Part shown: positions 49,913-59,324 of the stretch, piece by piece
Layout: each line of letters opens with the position of its first letter
Position numbering within the stretch: position 1 is the stretch's first letter
DNA from: an uncultured Collinsella sp.
GTDB lineage: Bacteria; Actinomycetota; Coriobacteriia; Coriobacteriales; Coriobacteriaceae
DNA length: 64,000 nt
NCBI GenBank assembly: GCA_937925715.1
Contig: CALAMG010000018.1
Coordinates: 3,024-67,023 of the forward strand
Direction of reading: 5' to 3'
Made by a program: the position numbers and the translations under genes
Notes under the pieces: model-generated
Seen by the model: the letters and a program-made list of their open reading frames with translations, nothing else
What the model was told of the DNA's origin: nothing
The model's database searches: none

Positions 49913-50590
49913 ATGGTGTACGAGTTTTGTGCCGAGAACTTTGAGCGGGTGCCGGCGGCTATCGATGCCGGTGCAAGGCGTATCGAGCTGTGCGACAACC
50001 TTGCCGTTGGTGGCACCACGCCTTCGGCCGGCGTTATCAGCGCTACGACCAACTATGTCCACGAGCACGATGCACGGGTGATGTGCATGATTCGCCCGCG
50101 TGGCGGCGACTTTCACTACGACCAGGACGAGCTGCGTATGATGGAGATGGACCTGGGCCTTGCCGTAAGCGCCGGCGTTGACGGCTTGGTCTTTGGCTGC
50201 TGCAAGCCCTGCGCTGGCGGATGGGCGCTCGACGAGCTTACGCTTGGCGCCCTCGTGATGGCTGCGGGCTGCGCGACCGAGGAATGTAAGCGTGAGCCCA
50301 TCGACATCACCTTCCACATGGCATTTGACCAGCTCTCGCCCGAGGCTCAGCTCGACGCGATTGACACACTCGCCGACTGCGGCATCACACGCATCCTGAC
50401 GCATGGTGGCGCTGCCGGTACGCCGATCGAGGACAACTTCGAAAACCTGGCCCGCTTGATCGAGTATGCGGGCGACAGCTTGACCATCCTTCCCGGCGGC
50501 GGCATTTCCACGGCCAACCGCGATACCGTGGCGGCGGCACTGGGCGTCTCCGAGCTCCATGGCACAAGGATCGTACCGCTGGAGGTGTAG
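49913..50590 (+). CDS. cutC: Copper homeostasis protein CutC
   Basis: A 225-residue TIM-barrel protein. ATG 49913 follows GGGGGT at about seven bases. Family phrases: FCAENFERVPAAIDAGARRI, ELCDNLAVGGTTPSAG, MIRPRGGDFHYDQDEL, VFGCC and ITFHMAFDQL; then ILTHGGAAGTPIEDN and ILPGGGISTAN. CutC was named for copper tolerance in E. coli, but its enzymatic role is unsettled. It shares its transcript with the HIT-like gene three bases on. Confidence 0.92.
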   Translation: MVYEFCAENFERVPAAIDAGARRIELCDNLAVGGTTPSAGVISATTNYVHEHDARVMCMIRPRGGDFHYDQDELRMMEMDLGLAVSAGVDGLVFGCCKPCAGGWALDELTLGALVMAAGCATEECKREPIDITFHMAFDQLSPEAQLDAIDTLADCGITRILTHGGAAGTPIEDNFENLARLIEYAGDSLTILPGGGISTANRDTVAAALGVSELHGTRIVPLEV

Positions 50591-50593
50591 CCC

Positions 50594-51394
50594 GTGGCGC
50601 TTGTATTCGATGTTCAGCAGGCGAGCGGCAAGCCCGACGACAACCGTCGCCCCGGTACCGCGTGCCCCTTTTGCAACACGGAGGGGCTCACCAACATCAT
50701 CCAGCGCGACGGTGACTGCATCTGGCTCGAGAATAAGTTCAAAACCCTGCGCGCCACCCATCAAACCGTGCTGATCGAGTCGGCCGATCACGATGCCGAC
50801 CTGGTGACCTATGAGCCGGATGAACTCCACCATGTGATGCGGTTTGCTCTGGGTTGCTGGCGGCGGATGATCGACTCGCAGCAGTATCGAAGCGTGCTCA
50901 TGTACAAGAACAAGGGTCCGCTTTCGGGCGGCAGTCTGGTCCATCCGCACATGCAGATTGTGGGTTTGGAGCAGGAAGACGGCTATGCTTCGCTGGTTTC
51001 CGCCAATTTCGAAGGTATCAATGTCTGGCAACAGGGGAGAATCTCGGTCAATATCTCAACCGAACCGATCATGGGGTTCTTTGAGATCAACGTTTCAGCT
51101 CCGCAGGGAATCGCCGCCAGCGATGACACGAGAGACCAAGCCGAGGCGGATCTCTTCGCCGATGCGATCCAGGTAGCTCTGCGCTATATCCTGAACGAGC
51201 ACCATGGTGGTCGCGCAGAGTCGTACAACTTGTTCTTCTACCACATGGACGGTCGGACCATTGCCAAGGCGCTGCCGCGTTGGGTGGTTTCGCCCTACTT
51301 TGTCGGGTATCGGCTGGCTCAGGTCAATGCTGAGACCACGCTCGATGTCGATGCGGAGCGACTCCGCGCACATCTGGAGGCGCTCACATCGTAA
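50594..51394 (+). CDS. HIT-superfamily protein, GalT/DUF4931-like
   Basis: A 266-residue protein starting at GTG 50594, three bases after cutC. The CPFCNTEG motif near residue 24 looks like half a zinc site of galactose-1-phosphate uridylyltransferase. The histidine triad is HPHMQIVGL, with LSGGSLVHPH before it, the order used by nucleotidyl transferases and hydrolases. The tail PRWVVSPYFVGYRL is shared with DUF4931 proteins. It may cleave or transfer a nucleoside phosphate; the substrate is unknown. Genes of galactose use are not nearby. Confidence 0.8.
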   Translation: MALVFDVQQASGKPDDNRRPGTACPFCNTEGLTNIIQRDGDCIWLENKFKTLRATHQTVLIESADHDADLVTYEPDELHHVMRFALGCWRRMIDSQQYRSVLMYKNKGPLSGGSLVHPHMQIVGLEQEDGYASLVSANFEGINVWQQGRISVNISTEPIMGFFEINVSAPQGIAASDDTRDQAEADLFADAIQVALRYILNEHHGGRAESYNLFFYHMDGRTIAKALPRWVVSPYFVGYRLAQVNAETTLDVDAERLRAHLEALTS

Positions 51395-51421
51395 AGTGAG
51401 CGCCCGCACACTGCGGACGGT

Positions 51422-52420
51422 TTAGCGCGCCATTGCATCGCGGCCGGCCTCGACGCGCTTGCGCTGGGCGGCGCGCTCCTCGCCGGTCAGACGCTCAAAG
51501 AAGTGCCCGATAAGCGAGGCGAGCACCTGCTGAAACAACGTTCCACACATGACGGGAAACACAACTTCGCCCGGAAAGTATTGCGTGGCGATGACGGCGC
51601 CCGAAGAGATATTGCGCATGCCGCAGGTAAAGCACATGGTGGTCGTTTCGCTATATGGCAGATGCAGCGCGCGGGCGACCAGAATGCCCGCGACAAAACC
51701 GCTGATGGCGAACACCAGAATAAAGAGGGCGACTTCCAGGCGCACCGCGTTCATGTGTAGCACGTACTCGCTCATGGCGGTGGAGTTGGACGCGATGACG
51801 CCCATCATCATAAATTTGCAGGCGGGCGAGAGCGCGGGGGAGAGTTTCTCGTGTCCCCAGCCGTGCGTGAGCTCGTTGATCACGATGCCGAGCACGGCGG
51901 GGATGGCAATCATAAAGGCCATGTTCTGCATCATACTCGGCACGTCGATCGAGACGGTGGCGCCCAACAGGAGCTTGAGCGTGAGCGGAATCGTCACGGG
52001 CGATATAACCGAGGACGTCAGGATGATGGTGAGCGCGAGCGGGCCGTTGCCGCCGAACATGCTGATCCACATAAAGGCAGTGACTGCCACGGGTACGCTG
52101 TACTCGAGCACGATGCCGCAGACAAGGTTGGGGTTGGAACCAAAGAACAACGATCCCATGGCATAGGCCGCGATGGGAATAAGCGCCGCCGAGACCAACA
52201 ACGCCAGAATCAGGTGCAGCGGACGGTGGAACACCTCGGCTACCTGGTGAAAGGTGTTGCTGAGCGCACCCTGAAACGTCATAAAGGCGAAGAGGGCGGG
52301 AACAATGGGCTTGAGAACGCCGATCTGTTGAGGAAAGAGCACGCCGAGCGCCACACAAATCGGAACGATGATCTGCATATGCCCCGCGAGGAACTTTCCC
52401 AGTCCAGCCCATTGCTTCAT
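51422..52420 (-). CDS. Bile acid:sodium symporter (BASS) family transporter
   Basis: A 332-residue membrane protein with nine or ten helices. FLAGHMQIIVPICVALGVLF opens it; PALFAFMTFQGALSNTFHQV, VPVAVTAFMWISMFGGN and TCGMRNISSGAVIATQYFPG fit the BASS fold with its two crossed helices. BASS proteins import organic anions such as bile acids, pantoate or 2-oxoacids using sodium. Bile acid transport is plausible in a gut organism but cannot be told from sequence. The tail is basic (RAAQRKRVEAGRDAMAR). It ends 27 bases from the convergent HIT-like gene. Confidence 0.88.
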   Translation of the reverse strand: MKQWAGLGKFLAGHMQIIVPICVALGVLFPQQIGVLKPIVPALFAFMTFQGALSNTFHQVAEVFHRPLHLILALLVSAALIPIAAYAMGSLFFGSNPNLVCGIVLEYSVPVAVTAFMWISMFGGNGPLALTIILTSSVISPVTIPLTLKLLLGATVSIDVPSMMQNMAFMIAIPAVLGIVINELTHGWGHEKLSPALSPACKFMMMGVIASNSTAMSEYVLHMNAVRLEVALFILVFAISGFVAGILVARALHLPYSETTTMCFTCGMRNISSGAVIATQYFPGEVVFPVMCGTLFQQVLASLIGHFFERLTGEERAAQRKRVEAGRDAMAR

Positions 52421-52580
52421 ATGTCCCGTGACTCCCTTTATCCGCGAACTCGTTTGTATGGATATGCTAGACGCTCACATGTGTCCGTGCGTCAGAAACG
52501 CTCGATTATTTCGAGGCTATTACCGGCATCGTTTACCGAAACCGCGGCATGCTGCGGCGATTTGCGTCCGCGCCGCACGG

Positions 52581-52586
52581 TATAAT
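52581..52586 (+). promoter_or_regulatory. -10 box upstream of the recJ-helicase gene
   Basis: A perfect TATAAT lies 109 bases before the gene at 52695. The matching -35 region (about 52558-52566) is weak. The gap to the BASS gene start is divergent, so this is the likely promoter of the plus-strand genes. Confidence 0.5.
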
Positions 52587-52642
52587 AAATCCGTTCAACA
52601 GATCTGCCTGCCGAAGCGGGCATACACAGAGGACTCATCGCT

Positions 52643-52708
52643 ATGAACCGTGAGAGGTATCGCGGCGACCTGCCCCTATCGGGGGTGGGTGCCTATGTCA
52701 TCGCTTAA
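52643..52708 (+). CDS. Possible 21-residue leader peptide overlapping the recJ-helicase start
   Basis: ATG 52643 has AGAGGA nine bases upstream, a better site than that of the following gene, and the frame (MNRERYRGDLPLSGVG...) ends at TAA 52706, fourteen bases into the main gene. This arrangement would couple translation of the two. Nothing in the peptide is recognisable, so it could also be a chance frame. Confidence 0.35.
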   Translation: MNRERYRGDLPLSGVGAYVIA

Positions 52709-55700
52709 GACGACGCATCGCTGGGCGGTCGCTCAGCAAAACCCCGAGCTCGAAAAGGAGCTTTCGGCTGGTCTGGGCATTCCCGGGCTGGTGGCGCGCA
52801 TTATGGTCGCGCACGGCATTGGCTCAATCAAAGAGGGCCAATTGTTTTTGACGCCTTCGCTCGATCGCGACTGGGCCGACCCACTCATTATCCCGGGCAT
52901 GTCGGTCGTTGCCGACCGCGTCGAGCGTGCTATTCGCAACCACGAGCACATTGCAGTCTTTGGCGATTTTGACGTTGACGGTATTACGTCGACCTGCCTG
53001 TTGACCGAGGCGCTGCGCACGTTTGGCGCCGATGTCACGCCGTTTATTCCGCATCGCTTTGATGAGGGCTACGGTCTTTCGCGCGCGGCGCTCGACCGCG
53101 TTAACGAGCTCGCTCGCCCCCAGCTGATCGTGACCGTCGATAACGGCATTGCCGCCAAGGAAGAGGTTTCCTATCTGAAGAGCCTGGGGATCGATTTGGT
53201 GGTCACGGACCATCACGAGCCCTCCGATCAGGTGCCGCAGGGCGTACCCCTGACCGACCCTAAGCTCGATGACGATGGTCCTTCGCGTGAGCTTGCCGGT
53301 GCCGGCGTGGCACTCAAGTTGGTGCAAGTCCTGGGCGAACGTCTGGGCAAGCCGTCGTATTGGCGTTCGCTAATCGAGGTCGCGGCGCTGGGCACCGTGT
53401 CCGACATGATGCCGCTCACGCCCGAGAATCGCGCGCTGGTTGCCGAGGGCATCCAGCAGATGCGCGTAACCGCTCGCCCGGGCTATATCGCGCTTGCCGC
53501 GCTCGCCAAGGCGGACCTTTCGAGCATTACGGCGGATGGCCTGTCATTCTCGCTCATTCCCCGCTTAAACGCTGCCGGTCGCATGGCCGATCCCAAGCTG
53601 GCGCTCGACCTGCTGCTTGCCCGCGATCCCATCGAAGCAAGCGCACTGGCGGCTGAGCTCGAGGAAATCAACCGCCAGCGCCGTGAGATCGAGGCGGAGC
53701 TCACGCGCGATGCCATGGCAAAGGTCGAGGAGACCTATGACGGCGGACGCGCGATCGTCGTGGGCGGCGAAGGTTGGCACGAGGGCGTCAAGGGCATCGT
53801 GGCAAGCCGTCTGACCAACCGCTACCACGTGCCGGCGCTGCTGTTCTCGATCGAGGACGGTATCGCGCGCGGCTCTGGTCGCTCGGTGGGCAAAGTTAAC
53901 CTGTTTGACGCCATCGAACGCTGTTCCGACCTGATGATTCGTCGCGGCGGACATGCCGGTGCGGTGGGTGTGACCATCGAGGCATCCAAGCTCGATGAAT
54001 TCCGTCGTCGCCTTTCCGCCGTGCTATCGGAGATTCCCGCCGAGGACTTTGAAGACATCGACGAGGTTGCCGCCACGGTCGACCTTTCCGAACTGAATAT
54101 CGAGACTATAGAGCAGATTTCCCGTCTTGAGCCGTTTGGCCAGGGCAACAAGGTGCCGCTGCTGGCCGCCGAGGGCGTGACGATGTGCGATCGCGCCGTG
54201 GTGGGCAAAACCGGCGAGCACATGCGCTTTGTGGCGACCGATGGCGCCGCGAGTGTGCCGGCCATTATGTTCCGCGTGCCGCAAATCGATAAGCTCATCA
54301 ACTGCGATAGTGCTGTCGACTTGGTGTTCGAGGCCGTTGCCGAGCATTGGCAGGGACGTGTGAAGCCCAAGCTCATGATCAAGGATGTTCTGGTCCGTGA
54401 TACCACGCTGCCCAGCGTCGACGATCCGGCATGCGAGCTTCGCCGTGGCGTGCAGCCGGCGGATTCTGGCCTGCGCCTGGAGTCGCGTAAACGCGAGACA
54501 CTCGCCCAGCTTTCTTATACCGAGCTGACGCGCTCGCTTATCCATAGCTTTATAGGCTCGAACCAGCCGCACCGCGCGCAGGTCGAGGCGCTCGATGCCC
54601 TGGCCGATCACCAAAGTGTTCTGGCCGTTATGGGAACGGGGCGCGGCAAGTCGCTCATCTTCCATGTGCATGCCGCGCGCGAGGCGGTTCTTCGCGGGCG
54701 TGCGAGCATCTTTGTCTATCCGCTGCGCGCGCTCGTTGCCGACCAGGCCTATCACCTCTCGTCGACGATGGCCGCGCTCGGCATTGGCGTCGGCGTGTTG
54801 ACCGGCGAGACCGTGGAGGCGGCGCGCGATGACGTGTTCGCCGGTCTAGCTTCGGGCCGCACCGGTATCGTGCTCACGACACCCGAGTTCCTGTCTATCC
54901 ACCGTGACCGTTTCGCGCGTTCGGGCCGCATCGGCTTTGTCGTTATCGATGAGGCGCACCACGCCGGCCTTGCCAAGGGCGGCGACCGTAGCGCCTATCT
55001 CGACATGCCCGATATCCTCAAAGCCCTGGGCGACCCGGTCGTTATGGCTGCGACGGCCACCGCGACGGCTCCGGTCGTGGCCGAGCTTGCCCGCATGTTG
55101 CCGATCACTCACACGGTGGTTGACGAGACGGTGCGCGAGAACCTGCAGCTCGAGGACGACCGCGACCTTGCGAGCCGCGAGAACCGTTTGGTGTCGATCG
55201 TGGCGACGGGGGAGAAGACCGTCATTTACGTCAATTCGCGTGATCAGTCCGTGGCGCTTGCCAAGACACTACGCAAACGCGTTCCCGACTGTGCGACCCG
55301 TATCGCGTTCTATAACGCTGGCCTTACGCGCACCGACCGCCATCGCGTAGAGGAGGCGTTTCGAGACGGCAGCCTCAGCTGCATCGTCTCGACATCCGCC
55401 TTTGGCGAGGGCGTCAACCTGCCCGATATTCGCCATGTCGTGCTCTATCACATGCCGTTTGGCGGCATTGAGTTTAACCAGATGAGCGGCCGCGCCGGTC
55501 GCGATGGCCGGCCCGCCGTGATCCATCTACTCTATTCGTCGCGCGACGCCCGTATTAACGAGCGCCTACTCGACTGCTATGCGCCCGAGCGCGACGAGCT
55601 TGTCACGCTCTATCGCGCGCTGCAGACCATGTGGCGCTCCAACCGCGGCAAGACCGGGGACGATTCCTTTAGTGCGAGCGATATCGACATCGCGCAGATG

Positions 55701-55982
55701 TGCCTTGCCATCGATGCTCGCACGCCGGTCGACGAGCGCTCGGTGGAAAGTGGCCTGGGAATCTTCGAAGAGCTTGGTTTCTGTCGAGTTTCGGGGTTTG
55801 ACGACACCCGTCGCATCGCGATGGCCAAAAACCCCGGCCGCGTGCAATTGAGCAGGTCAATTCGCTATTTGGAGGGCTTGCGCTCGCGCATGGAGTTCTC
55901 GGCTTTCCGGAGTTGGGCGCTCGATTCGTGCGCTTCTGATATGCTAGCCAAAGTTAACCGCCCGATCGTACCGCGGGCCTAG
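52695..55982 (+). CDS. recJ: RecJ-type single-strand exonuclease fused to a RecQ-like DEAH helicase
   Basis: A 1095-residue fusion. I start it at ATG 52695 with a GGGGGTGGG stretch upstream. Residues 1 to about 590 are a full RecJ: DFDVDG at 91-96, TVDNGIAA, VTDHHEP at 171-176, SDMMPLTPENRALV, GRMADPKLAL and RRGGHAGAVGVTIE. From about 620 to 1000 a helicase core follows: Walker A MGTGRGKS at 646-653, VYPLRALVADQ, DEAH at 752-755, AATATATA, CIVSTSAFGEGVNLPDI and QMSGRAGRDG. RecJ degrades 5'-ended single strands made by RecQ in recombination repair, so joining them on one chain is meaningful. The remaining C-terminus is a helical domain. Rel follows after 15 bases. Confidence 0.93.
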   Translation: MSSLKTTHRWAVAQQNPELEKELSAGLGIPGLVARIMVAHGIGSIKEGQLFLTPSLDRDWADPLIIPGMSVVADRVERAIRNHEHIAVFGDFDVDGITSTCLLTEALRTFGADVTPFIPHRFDEGYGLSRAALDRVNELARPQLIVTVDNGIAAKEEVSYLKSLGIDLVVTDHHEPSDQVPQGVPLTDPKLDDDGPSRELAGAGVALKLVQVLGERLGKPSYWRSLIEVAALGTVSDMMPLTPENRALVAEGIQQMRVTARPGYIALAALAKADLSSITADGLSFSLIPRLNAAGRMADPKLALDLLLARDPIEASALAAELEEINRQRREIEAELTRDAMAKVEETYDGGRAIVVGGEGWHEGVKGIVASRLTNRYHVPALLFSIEDGIARGSGRSVGKVNLFDAIERCSDLMIRRGGHAGAVGVTIEASKLDEFRRRLSAVLSEIPAEDFEDIDEVAATVDLSELNIETIEQISRLEPFGQGNKVPLLAAEGVTMCDRAVVGKTGEHMRFVATDGAASVPAIMFRVPQIDKLINCDSAVDLVFEAVAEHWQGRVKPKLMIKDVLVRDTTLPSVDDPACELRRGVQPADSGLRLESRKRETLAQLSYTELTRSLIHSFIGSNQPHRAQVEALDALADHQSVLAVMGTGRGKSLIFHVHAAREAVLRGRASIFVYPLRALVADQAYHLSSTMAALGIGVGVLTGETVEAARDDVFAGLASGRTGIVLTTPEFLSIHRDRFARSGRIGFVVIDEAHHAGLAKGGDRSAYLDMPDILKALGDPVVMAATATATAPVVAELARMLPITHTVVDETVRENLQLEDDRDLASRENRLVSIVATGEKTVIYVNSRDQSVALAKTLRKRVPDCATRIAFYNAGLTRTDRHRVEEAFRDGSLSCIVSTSAFGEGVNLPDIRHVVLYHMPFGGIEFNQMSGRAGRDGRPAVIHLLYSSRDARINERLLDCYAPERDELVTLYRALQTMWRSNRGKTGDDSFSASDIDIAQMCLAIDARTPVDERSVESGLGIFEELGFCRVSGFDDTRRIAMAKNPGRVQLSRSIRYLEGLRSRMEFSAFRSWALDSCASDMLAKVNRPIVPRA

Positions 55983-55997
55983 GGGAAGGGGACCTCG

Positions 55998-58358
55998 ATG
56001 GATGCCGCAGCCCGTACCGCCCATGATTCCACCCTCCAGCCGTTTTCGGAGATGGAGCACTATAAGCATGCCGATGAGCTGCCGCCCGAGATTATGGCGG
56101 ACAGCTACGACAAGCTGGAGCGCTTGTGCCTCAAATATATGAATGAGGACGACTTCTCCAAGGTGGAGCAAGCCTACTGCTTTGCCGCCGAGAAACACTG
56201 TAACCAAAAGCGCCGCTCGGGTGAGATGTACATCAACCATCCTGTCGAGGTGGCTATCATTCTGGCCGATCTCAAGATGGATTGTGACGTGGTGTGCGCC
56301 GCGCTGTTGCACGATACCGTCGAGGACACCGAGACCTCGCTCGCCGATGTTTCCGGCCTGTTTGGCGAAACCGTTGCCGAGCTCGTCGATGGCGTGACCA
56401 AGCTCACCAACATCGAAGTCGACAGCATGGACGAGAAGCAGGCGCTCACGCTGCGCAAGATGTTTCTCGCCATGTCCAAGGACATTCGCGTCATCATCGT
56501 TAAACTTGCCGACCGTCTGCACAACATGCGTACGCTGGCAGCTCTGCGCGAGGATCGTCGCCTGTTTAAGGCTCGCGAGACCATGGACGTGTACGCGCCC
56601 TTGGCCGATCGTCTAGGCATGAGCTCTATTAAGTGGGAGCTCGAGGATCTGTCTTTCTTCTACCTGGAGCCCGATGCCTACCAGCGCATCGCGCGCATGG
56701 TGGCTGAGTCGCGCGAGGTCCGCGAGCGCTACCTTGCCGAGACCATCAAGACGCTTACCGATGAGCTCAACCGCATTGGTCTGGAGGACTTCCAGATCAA
56801 CGGCCGCTCCAAGCACTATTGGTCCATCTACCAAAAGATGAAGCGCAAGGGCAAGGAGTTCTCCGAGATCTACGACCTGGTGGCACTGCGTGTCATCACG
56901 CATTCGGTGCGCGATTGCTACTCCACGCTCGGCGCGGTGCATACGCTGTGGCACCCCATGCCTGGTCGCTTTAAAGACTATATCGCCATGCCCAAGGTCA
57001 ATAACTACCAGTCGCTCCACACGACGGTCATCGGCCCTACGGCTCGTCCGCTCGAGATTCAGATTCGAACCTACGAGATGCATGAGCAGGCCGAGTACGG
57101 CATTGCCGCCCACTGGCTATATAAGAAGTCGGGCGGATCGTCTGCTTCCAAGACCAATGACGCTCAACGTTTGGACGACCAGATCAACTGGCTCAAGCAT
57201 TCGCTCGATTGGGCGGCTTCCGACGAGATCACCGATGCCAAGGAATACCTGCACTCGCTGAAGGTCGATCTGTTCGATCAGGAGATCTTTGTCTTCACGC
57301 CCAAAGGCGAGGTCATGGCGCTTCGTGCTGGCTCCACGCCGCTCGACTTTGCCTATGCCGTTCATACCGAGGTGGGAAACCATTGCGTCGGCGCCAAAAT
57401 CAACGGTGCGGTGGCTCCGCTCACGCACGAGATCAAGACGGGCGACCGCGTTGAAATCCTGACTAACAAGAGTTCCAAGCCGTCGCGTGATTGGCTCAAG
57501 ATCGTTAAGACACCTTCCGCCAAGTCAAAGATCCGCCGCTATTTTGCCGCTGCGACCAAGGACGACGACGCTGCCGCCGGTCGCGATATGCTGGCCAAGG
57601 ACCTGCGTAAGCGTGGCTATGGCATTTCTACGCCGCGTTCGACGCGTGCACTCAACGCCGTGGCGGAGCAGTTTAACTTCAAGCAGCTCGAGGACCTGTT
57701 TGCCGCCGTCGGCGCCGGCAAGGTTGCCCCGCGCGCTGTGGGCAATAAGGTCGAGCAAATCTTGGACCCCAAGCCCGAGGAACAGCTCACCAAGGCCGAG
57801 GCTATCGCCGAGGTCGTGAAGCAGCCCGCTCGCGGCTCCAACCGCAAGCCGCAAAAGCGCGGCAAGAGCGCCAGTAACGGCATTATCGTCAAGGGCGAGA
57901 GCAACAGCGGCCTGCTGGTCCGTCTGGCTCATTGCTGCAACCCCGTGACGGGCGACGACATCGTCGGCTTCATCACGCGCGGTCGTGGCGTTTCGGTGCA
58001 TCGCGCCAACTGTCCCAACGTCAAGGGTCTTATGGAACATCCCGAGCGCATGATCGATGTGGAGTGGGACGGCGCTGCTGACACCCTCTTCCAGGTCGAG
58101 ATCGTGGTCGAGTGCTTGGACCGCATGGGCCTGCTCAAGGATGTCACCATTGCCATTGGCGATGCGGGTGGCAATATCCTTTCTGCCGCCACGTCGACCA
58201 ACCGCGAGGGTATTGCAACCCTGCGCTTTATGGTCGAGATCTCGGACGCGAGTGGTCTGGATCCGCTGCTGGCTTCCATCAGCAGTGTTGACTCGGTCTA
58301 CGACGCGCGCCGTCTTATGCCCGGCGAAGGCGGAGCTCAGCTCAAGCGCCGTGTGTAG
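55998..58358 (+). CDS. rel: Bifunctional (p)ppGpp synthetase/hydrolase Rel
   Basis: A 786-residue Rel enzyme, the single long RSH protein of Gram-positives. The hydrolase site shows His81 in INHPVEVAIIL and the HD pair His105-Asp106 in LLHDTVED. The synthetase domain has GRSKHYWSIYQKMKRKG and YDLVALRVIT; the RFKD tetrad near 324-327 belongs to the RXKD type of bifunctional enzymes, whereas RelA has EXDD. A TGS domain (IFVFTPKGEVMALRAG) and a C-terminal ACT domain (LDRMGLLKDVTIAIGDAG) follow. It controls the stringent response and probably shares a promoter with the upstream recJ fusion. Confidence 0.95.
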   Translation: MDAAARTAHDSTLQPFSEMEHYKHADELPPEIMADSYDKLERLCLKYMNEDDFSKVEQAYCFAAEKHCNQKRRSGEMYINHPVEVAIILADLKMDCDVVCAALLHDTVEDTETSLADVSGLFGETVAELVDGVTKLTNIEVDSMDEKQALTLRKMFLAMSKDIRVIIVKLADRLHNMRTLAALREDRRLFKARETMDVYAPLADRLGMSSIKWELEDLSFFYLEPDAYQRIARMVAESREVRERYLAETIKTLTDELNRIGLEDFQINGRSKHYWSIYQKMKRKGKEFSEIYDLVALRVITHSVRDCYSTLGAVHTLWHPMPGRFKDYIAMPKVNNYQSLHTTVIGPTARPLEIQIRTYEMHEQAEYGIAAHWLYKKSGGSSASKTNDAQRLDDQINWLKHSLDWAASDEITDAKEYLHSLKVDLFDQEIFVFTPKGEVMALRAGSTPLDFAYAVHTEVGNHCVGAKINGAVAPLTHEIKTGDRVEILTNKSSKPSRDWLKIVKTPSAKSKIRRYFAAATKDDDAAAGRDMLAKDLRKRGYGISTPRSTRALNAVAEQFNFKQLEDLFAAVGAGKVAPRAVGNKVEQILDPKPEEQLTKAEAIAEVVKQPARGSNRKPQKRGKSASNGIIVKGESNSGLLVRLAHCCNPVTGDDIVGFITRGRGVSVHRANCPNVKGLMEHPERMIDVEWDGAADTLFQVEIVVECLDRMGLLKDVTIAIGDAGGNILSAATSTNREGIATLRFMVEISDASGLDPLLASISSVDSVYDARRLMPGEGGAQLKRRV

Positions 58359-58396
58359 GTGCGAGAGCCTCTCAGCATCATAGATATTGGTTACGT

Positions 58397-58430
58397 TTGA
58401 GGCATCGTTTGGTGCCTCAAGCGTATTTTA
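58397..58430 (+). terminator. Weak hairpin after rel
   Basis: TTGAGGCA pairs with TGCCTCAA around TCGTTTGG and is followed by GCGTATTTTA. A modest terminator that may allow read-through to the next gene. Confidence 0.5.
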
Positions 58431-58446
58431 GAAGGAGGGCATGCGC

Positions 58447-59130
58447 ATGGACGGTATGACTTTGGACCTGACACCCCGAGGCGCGGCTTCGATTGAGGCG
58501 CTCGTCAACGGCCCGATTCAGACCAACAGTTACGCCGTGATTTCGAATGACGAGTGCTTAATCGTCGATCCGGCGTGGGAGGGCGAGCGTCTTGTGGGGC
58601 ATATCCGCACCGCGCATCCCGAGGTTCGCGTACTCGGCTCTGTCTGCACGCACGGTCATGCCGACCATGTTGGCGGGGTCGCCGGGGTTCGAGCTGTCGT
58701 TGGTGACGGCGCACTATATGAGTTGTGCGCTAAGGACGTGACGGTACCTCGCGCAAATATCGAGGAGCAGCGCGCCATGTGGGGTATTGAGACGCCCGAT
58801 CCGGGCGAGCCGACGCGGCTGCTTGCCGAGGGCGATACGATTGAATTGGGCGATATCTGCCTGCAGGTGATCGAGACGCCGGGGCATACGCCGGGCGGCA
58901 TCGTCCTGTTCGCCGCGACCGAGCAGGGGAACATCGCCTTTGTGGGCGACACGCTTTTCCCGGGCAGCCACGGTCGTACCGATCTTTCCGGCGGTGACGA
59001 GGCGGCGATCATGCGCTCGCTCTCCAAACTTGCCAAGACGCTTCCGCCCGATACCGTTTGCTTGACGGGCCATGGCGATTCGACCACGATGGCGCGCGAA
59101 CTTATGCAGAATCCGTTTATGCAGATGTAG
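58447..59130 (+). CDS. Metallo-beta-lactamase-fold hydrolase (glyoxalase II-like)
   Basis: A 227-residue protein. ATG 58447 is well spaced from GAAGGAGG; ATG 58441 is only two bases from it. The zinc site reads CTHGHADHVGGVAG (HxHxDH). Further ligands are in ETPGHTPGGIVLF, FVGDTLFPGSHGRTDL and LTGHGDSTTM. This is the short form without the C-terminal helices of true glyoxalase II, common in bacteria as YcbL-like hydrolase. It would cleave thioesters or similar; the substrate is unknown. The gene may be read with rel. Confidence 0.9.
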   Translation: MDGMTLDLTPRGAASIEALVNGPIQTNSYAVISNDECLIVDPAWEGERLVGHIRTAHPEVRVLGSVCTHGHADHVGGVAGVRAVVGDGALYELCAKDVTVPRANIEEQRAMWGIETPDPGEPTRLLAEGDTIELGDICLQVIETPGHTPGGIVLFAATEQGNIAFVGDTLFPGSHGRTDLSGGDEAAIMRSLSKLAKTLPPDTVCLTGHGDSTTMARELMQNPFMQM

Positions 59131-59324
59131 GCTCGAAGCCGTCTTTCGAACCACGAAGACCGCTCAATCGTCAAGCTATTTTCCCCAGTGGGTCGATTCT
59201 GTGGGGCAAACGGTCAAAATTTGTCCAATCGGATGGTATTCGTGAACAAACGAACGTTTATGCTCGGGTATGTCGTGGTAAAATCTCAGGCGTTATCGGA
59301 GCAACCTTACAGGAGGTTTCTTTT

